Below, piece by piece: positions 1-9,807 of a stretch of 64,000 nt of DNA. Location of the stretch: NCBI RefSeq assembly GCF_001953635.1, contig NZ_MEJH01000004.1, positions 186,001 to 250,000 on the forward strand. The letters run 5' to 3'. The notes under the pieces were generated by a model, which saw only the letters and a program-made list of their open reading frames with translations, had not been told where the DNA came from and searched no databases. The position numbers were made by a program, and so were the translations under genes. This DNA is from Alteromonas abrolhosensis (GTDB lineage: Bacteria > Pseudomonadota > Gammaproteobacteria > Enterobacterales > Alteromonadaceae). How positions within the stretch are numbered: position 1 is the first letter of the stretch; the number at the start of each line of letters is the position of its first letter.

Positions 1-2
1 AG

Positions 3-134
3 CAGGAAAATACTTCTCGTGGTGAGAAAGTAAAAGCACTTGAAATTGAAGCAGTTAACCTGCGCAAAAAACTAGAAGAATTGTTGCAGATTGAAGCAAC
101 ACTGATGGACAAAAACAGGAGTACACAACAGTGA
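3..134 (+). CDS. 3' end of a coiled-coil protein upstream of glrR (QseG-like?)
   Basis: Only the last 43 codons are in the window. The peptide is rich in Lys, Glu and Leu with heptad-like spacing, so it probably ends in a coiled coil. Its TGA at 132-134 overlaps the GTG start of the response regulator gene, so the two are translationally coupled. In enterobacteria the gene between the sensor glrK/qseE and the regulator glrR/qseF is qseG, an outer-membrane lipoprotein with a helical C-terminus. That context makes a QseG-like protein the best guess, but the visible fragment alone cannot prove it. Confidence 0.6.
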   Translation, partial: QENTSRGEKVKALEIEAVNLRKKLEELLQIEATLMDKNRSTQQ

Positions 135-1471
135 GCGAAAAGGCGAATAGTAACCCTAACTTATTGTTGGTTGATGATGATAAAAGCTTATTGCGCTTGC
201 TAACCATTCGTTTGGAAGGCGAAGGTTACCACGTGACCGCAGTGGAAGACGGTCAATCAGCGTTAAGAAAACTTCAAAACGACAACTACGATGTTGTATT
301 AAGTGACTTGCGTATGCCGGGTTTAGATGGCTTAAGCTTGTTTGAAGAAATTATGGGGATTAGAAAAGACATTCCTGTAATTCTGATGACGGCGCACGGC
401 ACCATTGCTGATGCAGTTGCTGCCACGCAGCGCGGCGTATTTGGTTTTCTACCTAAACCAGTGGATCACGACGAGCTACGTGCGCTGCTGCAAAAAGCAC
501 TTAGCCAGTCTCAAGCTGCACAGCCTGGAGATTGGGCGAAAGACATCATTACGCGTTCTCCTGAAATGCTAAATGTACTAGACCAAGCCTTCCGCATTGC
601 GCAGCGTGAAGTATCTGTACTTATTAGCGGCGCAAGTGGAACCGGTAAAGAGTTACTCGCTAATGCAATTCATAAAGCCAGCAACCGCAGTGATAAGCCA
701 TTTGTAGCTATTAACTGTGGAGCATTGCCTGAAAATTTACTTGAATCTGAGCTATTTGGTCATGCTAAAGGTGCGTTTACCGGCGCTGTAGCTGCTCACC
801 CAGGTCTGTTTAGAGAAGCCGACGGCGGTACGCTGTTTTTAGATGAAATTGGCGACATGCCAATGACGCTTCAAGTGAAGCTATTGCGCGCGCTACAAGA
901 GCGTCAAATTCGTCCAGTAGGTAGCAGTAAGCACGTAGACATCGATGTGCGTATCATTTCTGCAACGCATAAAGACTTGCACAAAGAAATGGAAGAAGGC
1001 ACCTTCCGTGAAGATTTATATTATCGTCTAAACGTGGTGAACCTAAAACTTCCGTCGCTAAAATCGCGTAGTGAAGATATACCGCTGCTTGCGCGATCTT
1101 TGCTACAACAAAGTGCGCAGCGTCATGGTGTAAATGTAAGCCAATTTTCTGATGACGCAATGCAACAGCTAGTAACCTCGTCTTGGCCTGGCAACGTACG
1201 CCAGCTTGTGAACGTGGTTGAGCAGTGTGTTGCGTTAACGCAAACGCCGGTTATCCCGCTTCACTTAGTAGAGCAAGCCTTGTCAGCCACTAAGCAAAGC
1301 TGGCCAACGCTTACAGAAGCGCGCGATGCCTTTGAACAGCAATACTTGCACAAACTTCTTAAAATGACCGACGGCAATGTAACGCGCGCGGCGGAGCTTG
1401 CAGGTAGAAACCGTACAGACATGCATAAACTTATGAAAAAGCATGAATTAGACGCAGCTGATTTCAGATAG
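131..1471 (+). CDS. glrR: sigma-54-dependent response regulator GlrR/QseF-like
   Basis: NtrC-type regulator of 446 residues. The receiver domain (about 10-125) has acidic residues near 15-17, phosphoacceptor D59 in SDLRMPG, T87 and K109. The AAA+ domain (about 140-370) has Walker A GASGTGKE at 167-174, the sigma-54 contact loop GAFTGA at 214-219 and Walker B LFLDEI at 235-240. A Fis-type helix-turn-helix lies at about 405-440. All key residues are present, so it should activate sigma-54 promoters once phosphorylated by a partner kinase that lies upstream, outside the window. The start is GTG, overlapping the upstream gene. The name GlrR rests on length and on the coiled-coil gene in front; other NtrC-family names are possible. 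Confidence 0.85.
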   Translation: MSEKANSNPNLLLVDDDKSLLRLLTIRLEGEGYHVTAVEDGQSALRKLQNDNYDVVLSDLRMPGLDGLSLFEEIMGIRKDIPVILMTAHGTIADAVAATQRGVFGFLPKPVDHDELRALLQKALSQSQAAQPGDWAKDIITRSPEMLNVLDQAFRIAQREVSVLISGASGTGKELLANAIHKASNRSDKPFVAINCGALPENLLESELFGHAKGAFTGAVAAHPGLFREADGGTLFLDEIGDMPMTLQVKLLRALQERQIRPVGSSKHVDIDVRIISATHKDLHKEMEEGTFREDLYYRLNVVNLKLPSLKSRSEDIPLLARSLLQQSAQRHGVNVSQFSDDAMQQLVTSSWPGNVRQLVNVVEQCVALTQTPVIPLHLVEQALSATKQSWPTLTEARDAFEQQYLHKLLKMTDGNVTRAAELAGRNRTDMHKLMKKHELDAADFR

Positions 1472-1497
1472 ACACAGTCGAGCTTAGAGAGTTATTA

Positions 1498-1530
1498 AAC
1501 GCATCACTTTTTAGTGATGCGTTTTTGTTT
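1498..1530 (+). terminator. Rho-independent terminator after glrR
   Basis: A perfect 10-bp stem (ACGCATCACT with AGTGATGCGT, 1499-1508 and 1513-1522) has a TTTT loop and is followed by TTTTGTTT. It ends the plus-strand transcript 27 bases after the glrR stop and separates it from the convergent GAF gene. Confidence 0.9.
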
Positions 1531-1557
1531 TGCGATACGCAAAGCCTAGCGCTGGGG

Positions 1558-2043
1558 TTATGCTGGAAGGTGTTTTGAAAAAATAATAGCTTCAACTGTG
1601 CGGGCGTGGTTTTTTAAGCTTTCTATCTCAACGTCTAAAAAGTCACGAGGTTCATCAAATAGAAGGCATAACGTACCCAATTCATAGCCATCTTTGTTGC
1701 GCAAGATAGCACCTGCGTAACCTCTTATGTAAGGGCTGCCAGTAACCAGCGGGTTATTAGCAAATAGCTTATCGGCTTGAGCGTCGGGAACAATCAAGTA
1801 TTCTTCTTCGGCTATCGCGTAGGTGCAAAACGAGATATTACGCGGTGTTTCGGTAGCATCCATACACTGGCGGGACTTAAACCATTGGCGATCTTCTGCT
1901 ACAAGGCTTACCAAGCAAGTTTTAGCATTAAACTCTTCTTGTACGGTTTTGGTAAGTTCGTCAAGCTGTTCGCTTGGGGAAGTATCTAAAATATCTAACG
2001 ATTCAAGCGCAGCAATACGCGCTTTCTCATATTCATGATTCAT
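1558..2043 (-). CDS. single-domain GAF sensor protein
   Basis: A 161-residue protein made almost entirely of one GAF domain (about 20-158). It has the family feature of an N-terminal helix (EKARIAALESLDILDTSP) followed by the sensor fold with LVAEDRQWFKS and ISFCTYAI. This type usually forms the N-terminal part of sensor kinases or diguanylate cyclases, but here it stands alone without an output domain. It may bind a small ligand or act by protein contact; the ligand cannot be read from the sequence. It is transcribed on its own, convergent with glrR, and the start ATG has no clear Shine-Dalgarno sequence. Confidence 0.8.
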   Translation of the reverse strand: MNHEYEKARIAALESLDILDTSPSEQLDELTKTVQEEFNAKTCLVSLVAEDRQWFKSRQCMDATETPRNISFCTYAIAEEEYLIVPDAQADKLFANNPLVTGSPYIRGYAGAILRNKDGYELGTLCLLFDEPRDFLDVEIESLKNHARTVEAIIFSKHLPA

Positions 2044-2171
2044 TGAGGTTATTTCACAGTAAATAATGGTGTAGTACCAAAATAGATAAGGACAGTAGTT
2101 TACCGTTGAATTAGAAAAACGCTATCTATTAAAAACGAAATATCAATCGGCGCAATGTCAGTTACTTGTCA

Positions 2172-3080
2172 TCAAAACAGAGAATTCTGCGCTGGCTGGC
2201 TTTTGATGGACAGGTTTTTTAGCACTAGTGATGGGTCATCGTTGTTATATAAATCGATAAACTGCTGAGCTAACCAGGGAGCGTCTTTATTGTCGGGGCG
2301 GTGACAAAAAAAGTACACGTCTTTTCCTTCTCTTTGCCAAATCTTCACTTTTTTCACCCAAGGTAACAAACAGCGTCGGTTGTCATCGTCTACATCGTTA
2401 CCGACAAAGCGCACAATGGGAGTATGTCCTGTAGCGATAACGTTTACCGGTACACGGGGCTTTTTCTCTCGTACTTCCTCTAGCATCGCTCGTCTATTGT
2501 TTCCCCCTGCGTCTAAAGACCCAGTAAACAGTGCTCGGGTGTCCATAATGATTCTATTCGCACTGTGGCGAATCAAAAGTTGGTTAAGCGCCTTTTCCTC
2601 ATCCCCCTTTGCAAAAAATGCCAAGTGGCGCACTTCAACTGCTACGTTTAATTCTTGGGGTAACGCCGCTAAAAAGGTATCCAGAACGGGCAGCTTTTCT
2701 GGCCCGAAAGAAGCGGGCAGTTGCAGCATCATGACTCCTAGCTTTTCTTTAAGCGGACTTAACAATGAAAGCTGTTGGGCAACCTCTTCATCACAATGCT
2801 GTAATTGATGTACATGAGTAATGTTCTGGTGAAACTTGAAAGTAAATCTGAAGTGGTCGGGTACTGAATCGCACCATCTCGCTACAGCGTCTTGGTGGGG
2901 AAGAGAGTAAAATGTGGTATTCCCTTCAACCGTATTACACTCCTTGGCATACAGCGACAATCCATTATCAGACTTGGGATAATTAGCAAACCACGTGCTT
3001 GGCCAATGGCTGTGTTGCCACATTGGCAATCCAATATAGAGATTTCCTTGTGATATGGCTGATTTGTGCATATTTGTCAT
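2172..3080 (-). CDS. DUF72 family protein (YecE-like)
   Basis: A 302-residue protein of the DUF72/YecE family, a TIM-barrel fold of unknown biochemical function. Typical features are the N-terminal strand LYIGLPMWQHSHW, the NTVEGNTTFYSLP segment, and near the C-terminus YFFCHRPDNKDAPWLAQQF, which is usual for this family. It is cytoplasmic, with no signal peptide. The start ATG at 3080 has a second in-frame ATG three codons on, so the exact start is uncertain. It is divergent from aspS across about 190 bp that must hold both promoters. Confidence 0.85.
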   Translation of the reverse strand: MTNMHKSAISQGNLYIGLPMWQHSHWPSTWFANYPKSDNGLSLYAKECNTVEGNTTFYSLPHQDAVARWCDSVPDHFRFTFKFHQNITHVHQLQHCDEEVAQQLSLLSPLKEKLGVMMLQLPASFGPEKLPVLDTFLAALPQELNVAVEVRHLAFFAKGDEEKALNQLLIRHSANRIIMDTRALFTGSLDAGGNNRRAMLEEVREKKPRVPVNVIATGHTPIVRFVGNDVDDDNRRCLLPWVKKVKIWQREGKDVYFFCHRPDNKDAPWLAQQFIDLYNNDDPSLVLKNLSIKSQPAQNSLF

Positions 3081-3271
3081 TGGGCTTTATCAAGCATTTG
3101 TTTATACTATGCGGCCTTTAAATCATTACATTATGCATGTTGTGGGCGGGCCAGCTAATTGGCCAGCAAGTTTACGCGGTTTTTGTCAAAGTCTTAAGCC
3201 CAAAAATAAGCGGTTTTGAACGCCAATTCACTGCATGCGAAGCAAGAGAAAAACATCAGGGGTCAAGGACC

Positions 3272-5032
3272 ATGCGCACAGATTACTGTGGGAATATCGA
3301 TTCATCATACATTGGACAAGAAGTTACCCTTTGCGGGTGGGTTAATAAGCGTCGCGATTTAGGCGGTGTAATTTTCATCGACTTACGCGATCGCGAAGGT
3401 ATCGTACAAGTGGTGTTCGACCCAGATTTACCAGACGTGCTATCTGTAGCTAACACGTTGCGTAGTGAATTCTGCGTAAAGCTAACGGGTAAAGTACGCG
3501 CGCGCCCTGAAGGTCAAGTAAACAAAGACATGCGCACTGGCGAGATTGAGATCCTAGGCACAGGCCTTGAAGTGATCAACAAATCTGACGTGCTTCCACT
3601 AGACTGGAACCAAGAAAACTCAGAAGAACAGCGCCTTCGTTACCGTTACCTAGACCTTCGCCGTCCTGTAATGAGCCAGCGCTTACAATTCCGTGCAAAA
3701 GTAACCGGTGCTGTACGTCGCTTCCTAGAAGAAGAAGGTTTCCTTGATATTGAAACACCTATTCTTACTAAGGCAACGCCAGAAGGTGCACGTGACTACC
3801 TAGTGCCAAGCCGCACGCACAAAGGTGAGTTCTTTGCACTTCCGCAATCGCCACAGCTTTTCAAACAGCTTCTGATGATGTCGGGTATGGACCGTTACTA
3901 TCAAATCGTTAAGTGCTTTCGCGACGAAGACTTACGTGCCGACCGTCAGCCAGAATTTACCCAAATCGATATTGAGACCACGTTCTTAGATGCCGATGGC
4001 GTAATGTCTATTACCGAGCGCATGATTCGTGACTTGTTCAACAAAATGCTAAACGTTGACCTTGGCGACTTCCCGCGCATGACGTATAAAGAAGCCATGA
4101 CGCGCTTTGGTAGCGATAAGCCAGACCTGCGTAACCCGCTAGAGTTAACCGACGTTGCAGACTTGCTTGCTAACGTTGACTTTAAAGTATTCAGCGGTCC
4201 GGCAAACGACCCTAAAGGTCGAGTAGCAGCTATTCGCGTACCAGGTGGGGCGTCACTTTCGCGTAAACAAATTGATGACTACACCAAATTTGTAGGTATT
4301 TACGGCGCGAAAGGCCTAGCATGGGTTAAAGTTAACGATGCCGGTGCTGGTCTTGAAGGTCTACAGTCGCCAATTCTTAAATTCCTAACTGAAGACATCA
4401 CTAACGCCATGCTAGAGCGCACTGGCGCACAAAGTGGCGATATTCTATTGTTTGGTGCAGACAGCTACACTGTGGTAACCGAAGCAATGGGCGCACTACG
4501 TCTTAAGCTTGGTGAAGACTTTGAGCTTCTTGAAGGCGACTGGAAACCACTTTGGGTTGTTGATTTCCCAATGTTCGAAGAGTTTGACGGTCAGCTTCAC
4601 GCTATTCACCACCCGTTTACCGCGCCACGTGGTTTAACGCCAGAAGAGCTTAAAGCCAACCCTGCTGAAGCCTTATCTGACGCTTACGATATGGTATTGA
4701 ACGGTGTTGAATTAGGCGGTGGTTCTGTACGTATTCACAATGAAGACATGCAGTCTACGGTATTCAACATTCTTGGCATTGACGATGAAGAAGCGAAGAA
4801 CAAGTTTGGCTTCTTGCTAGACGCATTGCGCTTTGGTGCGCCGCCGCATGCAGGTCTTGCGTTTGGTCTAGATCGCCTAGTAATGCTTATGACTGGCGCA
4901 ACATCTATTCGTGACGTGATGGCATTCCCTAAAACGACCACAGCGGCATGTCCATTAACATCGGCGCCTAGCCCTGCAAATCCGCAGCAGCTTGAAGAGC
5001 TAGCTATTGCAACGGTGAAAAAGCAATCGTAA
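3272..5032 (+). CDS. aspS: aspartate--tRNA ligase
   Basis: Class II aspartyl-tRNA synthetase of 586 residues, the usual bacterial length. It has the N-terminal OB-fold anticodon-binding domain (about 1-110), class II motif 2 with [10 protein letters not shown] at 216-225, the bacterial GAD insertion in the middle, and motif 3 in [15 protein letters not shown] near the end. I start at ATG 3272, with AGGGG 9 bases upstream, because the conserved MRTDYCG start is there; the frame is open further upstream to 3137 but that part is not protein-like. It charges tRNA-Asp. A separate asnS lies at 51.8 kb, so this is probably the discriminating enzyme. It heads a run of close genes that includes nudB and ruvCAB. 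Confidence 0.97.
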   Translation: MRTDYCGNIDSSYIGQEVTLCGWVNKRRDLGGVIFIDLRDREGIVQVVFDPDLPDVLSVANTLRSEFCVKLTGKVRARPEGQVNKDMRTGEIEILGTGLEVINKSDVLPLDWNQENSEEQRLRYRYLDLRRPVMSQRLQFRAKVTGAVRRFLEEEGFLDIETPILTKATPEGARDYLVPSRTHKGEFFALPQSPQLFKQLLMMSGMDRYYQIVKCFRDEDLRADRQPEFTQIDIETTFLDADGVMSITERMIRDLFNKMLNVDLGDFPRMTYKEAMTRFGSDKPDLRNPLELTDVADLLANVDFKVFSGPANDPKGRVAAIRVPGGASLSRKQIDDYTKFVGIYGAKGLAWVKVNDAGAGLEGLQSPILKFLTEDITNAMLERTGAQSGDILLFGADSYTVVTEAMGALRLKLGEDFELLEGDWKPLWVVDFPMFEEFDGQLHAIHHPFTAPRGLTPEELKANPAEALSDAYDMVLNGVELGGGSVRIHNEDMQSTVFNILGIDDEEAKNKFGFLLDALRFGAPPHAGLAFGLDRLVMLMTGATSIRDVMAFPKTTTAACPLTSAPSPANPQQLEELAIATVKKQS

Positions 5033-5035
5033 TTT

Positions 5036-5476
5036 ATGGCGTATAAGAAGCCTGAATCTGCACTGGTAGTGTTGTACGACCAACACTACCGAGTGCTGCT
5101 TTTGCAACGACAAGATGACCCCACTTTCTGGCAGTCGGTAACAGGCGCATTGGAAGAGGGGGAGTTGCCCTTAGAAACAGCGTATCGTGAAGTGTGTGAA
5201 GAAATTGGCATCGATGCTAAAGCACACGGGTTTGTGATTAACGATCACGATAAACAAAACCAATATGAAATTCGTAACCGCTGGTTACACCGTTATCCTC
5301 CGGGCACTGTTCATAACACAGAACACGTATTTTCCCTTCAAATAAGCAGCGATTTACCCATTGTTTTGACAGAACACTTGCAGTACGAATGGGTGTCGAA
5401 AGACGAAGCGCTCGCGCGCTTATGGTCTCCCTCCAATAAAGAAGCGGTATCTTTGTTTGTACCGAGTGTGCCTTAA
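5036..5476 (+). CDS. nudB: dihydroneopterin triphosphate diphosphatase
   Basis: Nudix hydrolase of 146 residues that removes pyrophosphate from dihydroneopterin triphosphate in folate synthesis. The Nudix box begins at G37 and ends with REVCEEIGI at 51-59, carrying the metal-binding Glu residues. The conserved WLHRYPPG segment is typical of NudB. The gene starts 3 bases after aspS and its stop overlaps the ruvC start by one base (TAATG), so it sits in one transcription unit. The aspS-nudB-ruvC order is common in gammaproteobacteria and supports the name over a general Nudix call. Confidence 0.92.
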   Translation: MAYKKPESALVVLYDQHYRVLLLQRQDDPTFWQSVTGALEEGELPLETAYREVCEEIGIDAKAHGFVINDHDKQNQYEIRNRWLHRYPPGTVHNTEHVFSLQISSDLPIVLTEHLQYEWVSKDEALARLWSPSNKEAVSLFVPSVP

Positions 5477-5994
5477 TGGTTATACTGGGTATAGATCCAG
5501 GTTCTCGGATCACAGGCTACGGTTTAATTGCACGCAAGCAAGGTAAACTGGTGTATGTAGCAAGCGGATGCATTCGCGTTGGAACGGCAGATTTGCCTTC
5601 TCGCCTTGCAAATATTTTTACCGGTGTTGGCGATATTATTCGTCAATATAAACCCGACCAGTTTGCTATTGAGCAAGTATTTATGGCGAAAAACCCTGAT
5701 TCAGCGCTGAAGCTTGGTCAAGCCAGAGGCGCCGCCATTGTGGCAGCCACCCAAGCGCAACTTCCTGTTGCTGAATACAGCGCAAGGCAAATTAAGCAGT
5801 CGGTAGTTGGTAAAGGTGGTGCAGATAAAACGCAAGTTCAGCACATGGTAAAACACCTGCTGAATTTAAGCGGCACGCCACAGGCCGATGCTGCCGATGC
5901 ATTAGCCGTTGCCTTGTGTCATGCACACACCGAACAGGGCCTGATAAACATGGCAGGGCAAGCCCGAAAAACCGTTCGTGGTCGTTTGCGCTAA
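5476..5994 (+). CDS. ruvC: crossover junction endodeoxyribonuclease RuvC
   Basis: Holliday junction resolvase of 172 residues with an RNase H-like fold. The four catalytic acidic residues are visible: D7 in GIDPGS, E66 in IEQVFM, and D138 and D141 in QADAADAL. It cuts junctions moved by RuvAB, whose genes follow directly. The start overlaps the nudB stop by one base, so it is translationally coupled. No irregularities seen. Confidence 0.97.
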   Translation: MVILGIDPGSRITGYGLIARKQGKLVYVASGCIRVGTADLPSRLANIFTGVGDIIRQYKPDQFAIEQVFMAKNPDSALKLGQARGAAIVAATQAQLPVAEYSARQIKQSVVGKGGADKTQVQHMVKHLLNLSGTPQADAADALAVALCHAHTEQGLINMAGQARKTVRGRLR

Positions 5995-6030
5995 AACTGC
6001 CTAAAGCTCACGCTTTTACAGAGATAATTC

Positions 6031-6651
6031 ATGATTGGACGAATTCGCGGTACGTTGGCTGAGAAACAGCCTCCAGAAATTCTTGTAGATGTAGCCGGTG
6101 TTGGCTACGAAATTCACATGCCTATGACCAGTTTCTACCAGCTTCCCGCGGTGGGTGAAGAAGTCGTGGTGTACACACACTTTGTGGTTCGTGAAGACGC
6201 CCAATTGCTGTTTGGTTTTGCTGATAAAATGGAAAGAGGGCTTTTCCGCGAATTGATCAAAGCTAATGGCGTAGGTCCGAAATTAGGCCTTGCTATTTTA
6301 TCTGGTATGTCGGCAAGCCAGTTTTTGGCAAGCGTACAAAACGAAGATGTTTCTGCGCTCGTCAGCTTACCGGGTATAGGTAAGAAAACCGCAGAACGCT
6401 TAGTGGTAGAACTTAAAGACAGATTGGCTAAGTTTGGCAAAGCGCAGAGTATAGCTGTGCCTCCCCCAAGTGGCGATTTGTTATCCACCAACACTATTGT
6501 TGCTGTAAACGACGCCCGGGAAGAAGCGCAAAGCGCGCTTATTGCACTAGGCTATAAACCTGCTCAAGCGAGCAAGCTAGTCGACAGCGTATACAAAGAG
6601 GGCATGGAAAGCGAAGCCCTTATTCGCGAATCATTAAAAGCGGCCATATAA
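6031..6651 (+). CDS. ruvA: Holliday junction branch migration protein RuvA
   Basis: A 206-residue RuvA with all three domains: an N-terminal OB-fold starting MIGRIRGTL, two helix-hairpin-helix motifs in the middle ([13 protein letters not shown] and [13 protein letters not shown]), and a flexible linker leading to the C-terminal RuvB-contacting domain from about residue 155. It forms the tetramer that holds the four-way junction. It lies 36 bases after ruvC and 68 bases before ruvB. Confidence 0.97.
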   Translation: MIGRIRGTLAEKQPPEILVDVAGVGYEIHMPMTSFYQLPAVGEEVVVYTHFVVREDAQLLFGFADKMERGLFRELIKANGVGPKLGLAILSGMSASQFLASVQNEDVSALVSLPGIGKKTAERLVVELKDRLAKFGKAQSIAVPPPSGDLLSTNTIVAVNDAREEAQSALIALGYKPAQASKLVDSVYKEGMESEALIRESLKAAI

Positions 6652-6719
6652 TGGCACTCAACGAAGACAGCGGTTCTTAGTCTGCCTGTCTTCACGTTAC
6701 CGTTTAAAGTAGAACTATC

Positions 6720-7724
6720 ATGATTGAAGCCGACAGACTGATTACGCCTGAAGCCAGTACCGAAGACGAGGTCATCGACCGCGCCATTCGCCCTAAAATG
6801 CTGGAAGACTATACGGGGCAGCCTCACGTATGTGAGCAGATGGAAATTTTTATTCAAGCTGCGCGAAATCGTGACGATGCGCTAGACCATCTACTTATAT
6901 TTGGTCCGCCAGGGCTCGGTAAAACCACGCTTGCAAATATCGTGGCGAACGAAATGGGCGTGAATATTAAAACCACGTCAGGCCCCGTGCTTGAGAAAGC
7001 TGGGGACTTGGCTGCACTTCTTACCAACCTTGAGCGCAACGATGTATTGTTCATCGATGAAATACATCGCCTAAGCCCAGTAGTAGAAGAAATTCTCTAT
7101 CCTGCCATGGAAGACTACCAGCTTGATATTATGATAGGCGAGGGGCCTGCAGCCCGTTCTATTAAACTGGATCTCCCTCCGTTTACTCTTGTGGGCGCAA
7201 CCACGCGCGCAGGCTCGCTAACGTCTCCATTACGCGATCGTTTCGGTATTGTTCAACGCCTTGAGTTTTACAACGTAAAAGATCTCACCAGCATTGTGGC
7301 AAGGAGCGCGAGCTATCTGAATTTAGACATGAACGATGAAGGTGCGCAAGAAGTGGCTCGCCGTTCGCGTGGCACGCCGCGTATTGCTAATCGTTTGTTA
7401 CGCCGTGTTCGAGACTACGCAGAAATTAAAGCAGACGGTACGGTGGGGGCCGATACGGCAGCGAAGGCACTGGATATGCTGGACGTAGATAAAGAAGGTT
7501 TCGATTACATGGATCGTAAATTGCTTACTGCTATTATCGAAAAGTTTGATGGTGGGCCAGTAGGCTTAGACAATTTGGCAGCAGCCATTGGTGAAGAGAA
7601 AGAAACAATTGAAGATGTAATTGAACCGTTTCTTATTCAGCAGGGCTTTTTACAGCGCACGCCTCGAGGCCGTATTGTGTCGCAGCGCGCTTATCTTCAT
7701 TTTGGCTTCGCTCCGTCTGAATAA
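6720..7724 (+). CDS. ruvB: Holliday junction branch migration helicase RuvB
   Basis: AAA+ motor of 334 residues. Walker A GPPGLGKT is at 62-69, Walker B DEIH at 113-116, and sensor 1 in GATTRAGSL. The C-terminal winged helix (about 255-330) contains the family segment [12 protein letters not shown]. Hexamers flank RuvA and pump DNA during recombination repair. It is the last gene before a strong terminator, so ruvB closes the aspS-ruvB transcription unit and tol-pal starts from its own promoter. No SOS box was recognised near ruvA. Confidence 0.97.
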   Translation: MIEADRLITPEASTEDEVIDRAIRPKMLEDYTGQPHVCEQMEIFIQAARNRDDALDHLLIFGPPGLGKTTLANIVANEMGVNIKTTSGPVLEKAGDLAALLTNLERNDVLFIDEIHRLSPVVEEILYPAMEDYQLDIMIGEGPAARSIKLDLPPFTLVGATTRAGSLTSPLRDRFGIVQRLEFYNVKDLTSIVARSASYLNLDMNDEGAQEVARRSRGTPRIANRLLRRVRDYAEIKADGTVGADTAAKALDMLDVDKEGFDYMDRKLLTAIIEKFDGGPVGLDNLAAAIGEEKETIEDVIEPFLIQQGFLQRTPRGRIVSQRAYLHFGFAPSE

Positions 7725-7763
7725 TTTACTGCCTACATTGTAAAAGAGTAAAGATTCGTTTTT

Positions 7764-7793
7764 AAGGCCTGGCTGGAAAGCTGGGCTTTTTTT
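7764..7793 (+). terminator. Rho-independent terminator after ruvB
   Basis: An 11-bp stem pairs 7764-7774 with 7779-7789, including three G-U pairs, around a GGAA loop. It ends in a run of seven T. It lies 40 bases after the ruvB stop and ends the aspS-ruvB unit. Confidence 0.85.
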
Positions 7794-7925
7794 GGTGGGG
7801 CTGTCCCCAATCGAATTCACGTGAATTAACGTCTAGGCAGGGAAGTACTGCTTTAAACGTATGAGTTGGTTATTACTGCGCTGTTGTAAACTTTAACTAT
7901 TAAAGACACGCGCTAAATTTTTGGC

Positions 7926-8058
7926 AAAAAAAAGCCCGCTCAGTGAGCGGGCTAAAACAACAAGTGTTGAAGGAAATAAATCCAGGGAACTCATGTCTAA
8001 CAGGAGGATAACTCTTGCATGACCGTGCTTAGCACCATCACGCTCTGTACGACTGATG
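7926..8058 (-). ncRNA. candidate minus-strand sRNA, about 133 nt, with CCUCC seed
   Basis: No long protein-coding frame fits this stretch of the ruvB-ybgC gap. On the minus strand it reads as a complete small RNA unit: a -10 TATAAT (8070-8065) with a weak -35 16 bases away; a 5' stem-loop (8043-8017, about 12 bp with two G-U pairs and one mismatch); an apparently unpaired stretch containing CCUCC (8007-8003), able to pair with Shine-Dalgarno sequences; U-rich stretches; and a perfect GC-rich terminator hairpin (7953-7933) followed by about eight U. This is the plan of Hfq-dependent trans-acting sRNAs. I do not recognise it as a known family. The plus strand has two tiny frames (7993 and 8019) but no matching terminator. 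Confidence 0.6.
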
Positions 8059-8064
8059 CTGTGC

Positions 8065-8092
8065 ATTATAGGGAGTGCCGAAAAAACTACAA
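8065..8092 (-). promoter_or_regulatory. sigma-70 type promoter of the candidate sRNA
   Basis: Read on the minus strand: TTGTAG (8092-8087), a 16-base spacer, then a perfect TATAAT (8070-8065). The predicted RNA start is near 8058. The -35 matches only the TTG part of the consensus, so strength rests on the -10. Confidence 0.5.
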
Positions 8093-8279
8093 TTGAGTAA
8101 AATTGTTGTTTTGGATTAGAATAACTAATGTGTTAACTAGGTGTTTAATATTGGTTTACTTTTGATTAAATGTTAGCTTTGGTGGGGGTTGTAGAGAGGT
8201 TTTGCTCTGCACTTTATCGCGCTAATTAGTTAGTTTATCTTCAGTTTGGATTATTAATTTTTTTGGTAAAGGAATAGTT

Positions 8280-8678
8280 ATGCATTTACATCAGGTAAGA
8301 GTGTATTACGAAGATACCGACGCAGGCGGTATCGTCTATTATGCGAATTACCTAAAGTTTATGGAGCGAGCCCGTACAGAGTGGCTTCGCGAGCTAGGCT
8401 TTGAACAAGATACACTGATGGAACAATCCATCGCTTTCGTCGTCAAACACGTTGAAATGCATAACTATGCGCCTGCGCGGTTTAATCAACTGTTGAGTAT
8501 TGAGACTCGCGTTGTAGAATTGAAAGGCGCTAGTATGACGTTTCAACAAATTATTAAAAATGAACAAGGCGTTACATTGGTATCGGGAGATATCAAGGTT
8601 GCCTGCGTCGATTTGGCAGTTATGAAGCCAAAAAGATTACCACGTACTTTGTTAGGGGAAATTTCGCGTGTCATCTGA
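8280..8678 (+). CDS. ybgC: Tol-Pal-associated acyl-CoA thioesterase YbgC
   Basis: Hot-dog fold thioesterase of 132 residues. The catalytic motif [19 protein letters not shown] near residue 10-27 has D14 in the usual place. It hydrolyses acyl-CoA and is linked to phospholipid metabolism and the Tol-Pal complex. It is the first gene of the tol-pal operon and overlaps tolQ by 11 bases, so translation is coupled. Start ATG at 8280 follows GGTAAAGGA. Confidence 0.95.
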   Translation: MHLHQVRVYYEDTDAGGIVYYANYLKFMERARTEWLRELGFEQDTLMEQSIAFVVKHVEMHNYAPARFNQLLSIETRVVELKGASMTFQQIIKNEQGVTLVSGDIKVACVDLAVMKPKRLPRTLLGEISRVI

Positions 8679-9357
8679 TCTCACTTTTATTGGCTTGTTT
8701 TTACAAGCGAGTTTTATTGTTCAACTAGTTATGCTCTTGTTATTAAGCGTGTCGATAGCCTCGTGGACATTTATTTTCCAACGCAGCAAGGCCTTGTCGG
8801 CGGCACGCAACGAAATGCGTCAGTTTGAAGATAAGTTCTGGTCAGGCGCTGACCTTAACCGTCTTTATCAAGAGCTTTCAGCTAGAACTAACCTTACTGG
8901 TATGGGCAGCATCTTTTGCTCAGGCTTTAAAGAGTTTGTTCGTCTGCGCAAATCTAACACCGCTACCAACGGTATCGTCGACGGTACATACCGTGCTATG
9001 CGCGTTTCTATGTCTCGTCAAGTTGAAGAATTAGAAAGTCGTTTACCCTTTTTAGCAACAGCAGGCTCAATCAGTCCTTACATTGGCCTATTCGGTACTG
9101 TGTGGGGGATCATGAACGCCTTCATCGCACTAGGTGAAGTGCAACAAGCCACCCTTGCGATGGTAGCGCCCGGTATTGCAGAAGCACTAATTGCAACTGC
9201 TATCGGCCTATTTGCTGCCATCCCAGCCGTAATTGCATACAACCGCTTCAGCCATCAGGTTGAGAAGCTAGAAAATAGCTATGGCAACTTCATGGAAGAG
9301 TTCTCTGCAATCCTTCATCGCCAAGCCGTTGCTGCGCAAGCACAACAACAAGCCTAA
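8668..9357 (+). CDS. tolQ: Tol-Pal system protein TolQ
   Basis: ExbB/TolQ-family proton channel subunit of 229 residues. Membrane segments are at about 15-35, 125-150 and 165-190. The conserved glycine and proline-rich helix ([20 protein letters not shown]) is complete. With TolR it uses the proton motive force to drive TolA during outer-membrane constriction at division. It begins with GTG inside the 3' end of ybgC. Confidence 0.96.
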   Translation: MSSDLTFIGLFLQASFIVQLVMLLLLSVSIASWTFIFQRSKALSAARNEMRQFEDKFWSGADLNRLYQELSARTNLTGMGSIFCSGFKEFVRLRKSNTATNGIVDGTYRAMRVSMSRQVEELESRLPFLATAGSISPYIGLFGTVWGIMNAFIALGEVQQATLAMVAPGIAEALIATAIGLFAAIPAVIAYNRFSHQVEKLENSYGNFMEEFSAILHRQAVAAQAQQQA

Positions 9358-9387
9358 GCGTTTACATTCCAAAACGGAGGACTTGTT

Positions 9388-9807
9388 ATGTATGTAAGAA
9401 AACGCCGCAGGCCGGTATCTGAGATAAACGTAGTGCCCTACATCGACGTAATGCTGGTGCTACTTATTATCTTTATGGTAACGGCGCCGCTTATTTCTCA
9501 AGGGGTGAAAGTGGATTTGCCTAAAGCAAGTGCAAACCCAATAGAGCAGGAAGATACACCACCGATCATTGCATCGGTAGATGTTAAGGGGCGCTATTTT
9601 CTGAACGTAGGAGAAGACCAGGAATCGCCTATTAGTAAAGAAGAGCTTGGCGCTATTGTAAAAGCACAGTTGACCAAAGAGCCCAATACACCCGTAGTGG
9701 TAAAAGGCGATGGACAAGTAGCGTATAACGAAGTGATACAGCTAATGGTGTTATTACAACAGGCGGGTGTGCCTTCGGTAGGGTTAATGACGGATCCGGT
9801 TGAGTAA
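9388..9807 (+). CDS. tolR: Tol-Pal system protein TolR
   Basis: ExbD/TolR-family protein of 139 residues: a short basic N-terminus, one membrane helix (about 17-37) with the proton-path aspartate D20 in PYIDVMLVLLIIF, and a periplasmic peptidoglycan-binding domain. AGGAGG-like sequence precedes ATG 9388. Its 3' end overlaps the tolA frame by 8 bases. Confidence 0.96.
   Translation: MYVRKRRRPVSEINVVPYIDVMLVLLIIFMVTAPLISQGVKVDLPKASANPIEQEDTPPIIASVDVKGRYFLNVGEDQESPISKEELGAIVKAQLTKEPNTPVVVKGDGQVAYNEVIQLMVLLQQAGVPSVGLMTDPVE

Noticed and set aside
7993..8096. Two tiny overlapping plus-strand frames (9 and 25 codons), the second behind AGGAGGA
   Set aside because: They resemble a leader peptide, but no attenuator follows on the plus strand, while the minus strand has a complete promoter and terminator. 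The AGGAGGA is better explained as the complement of the sRNA CCUCC.
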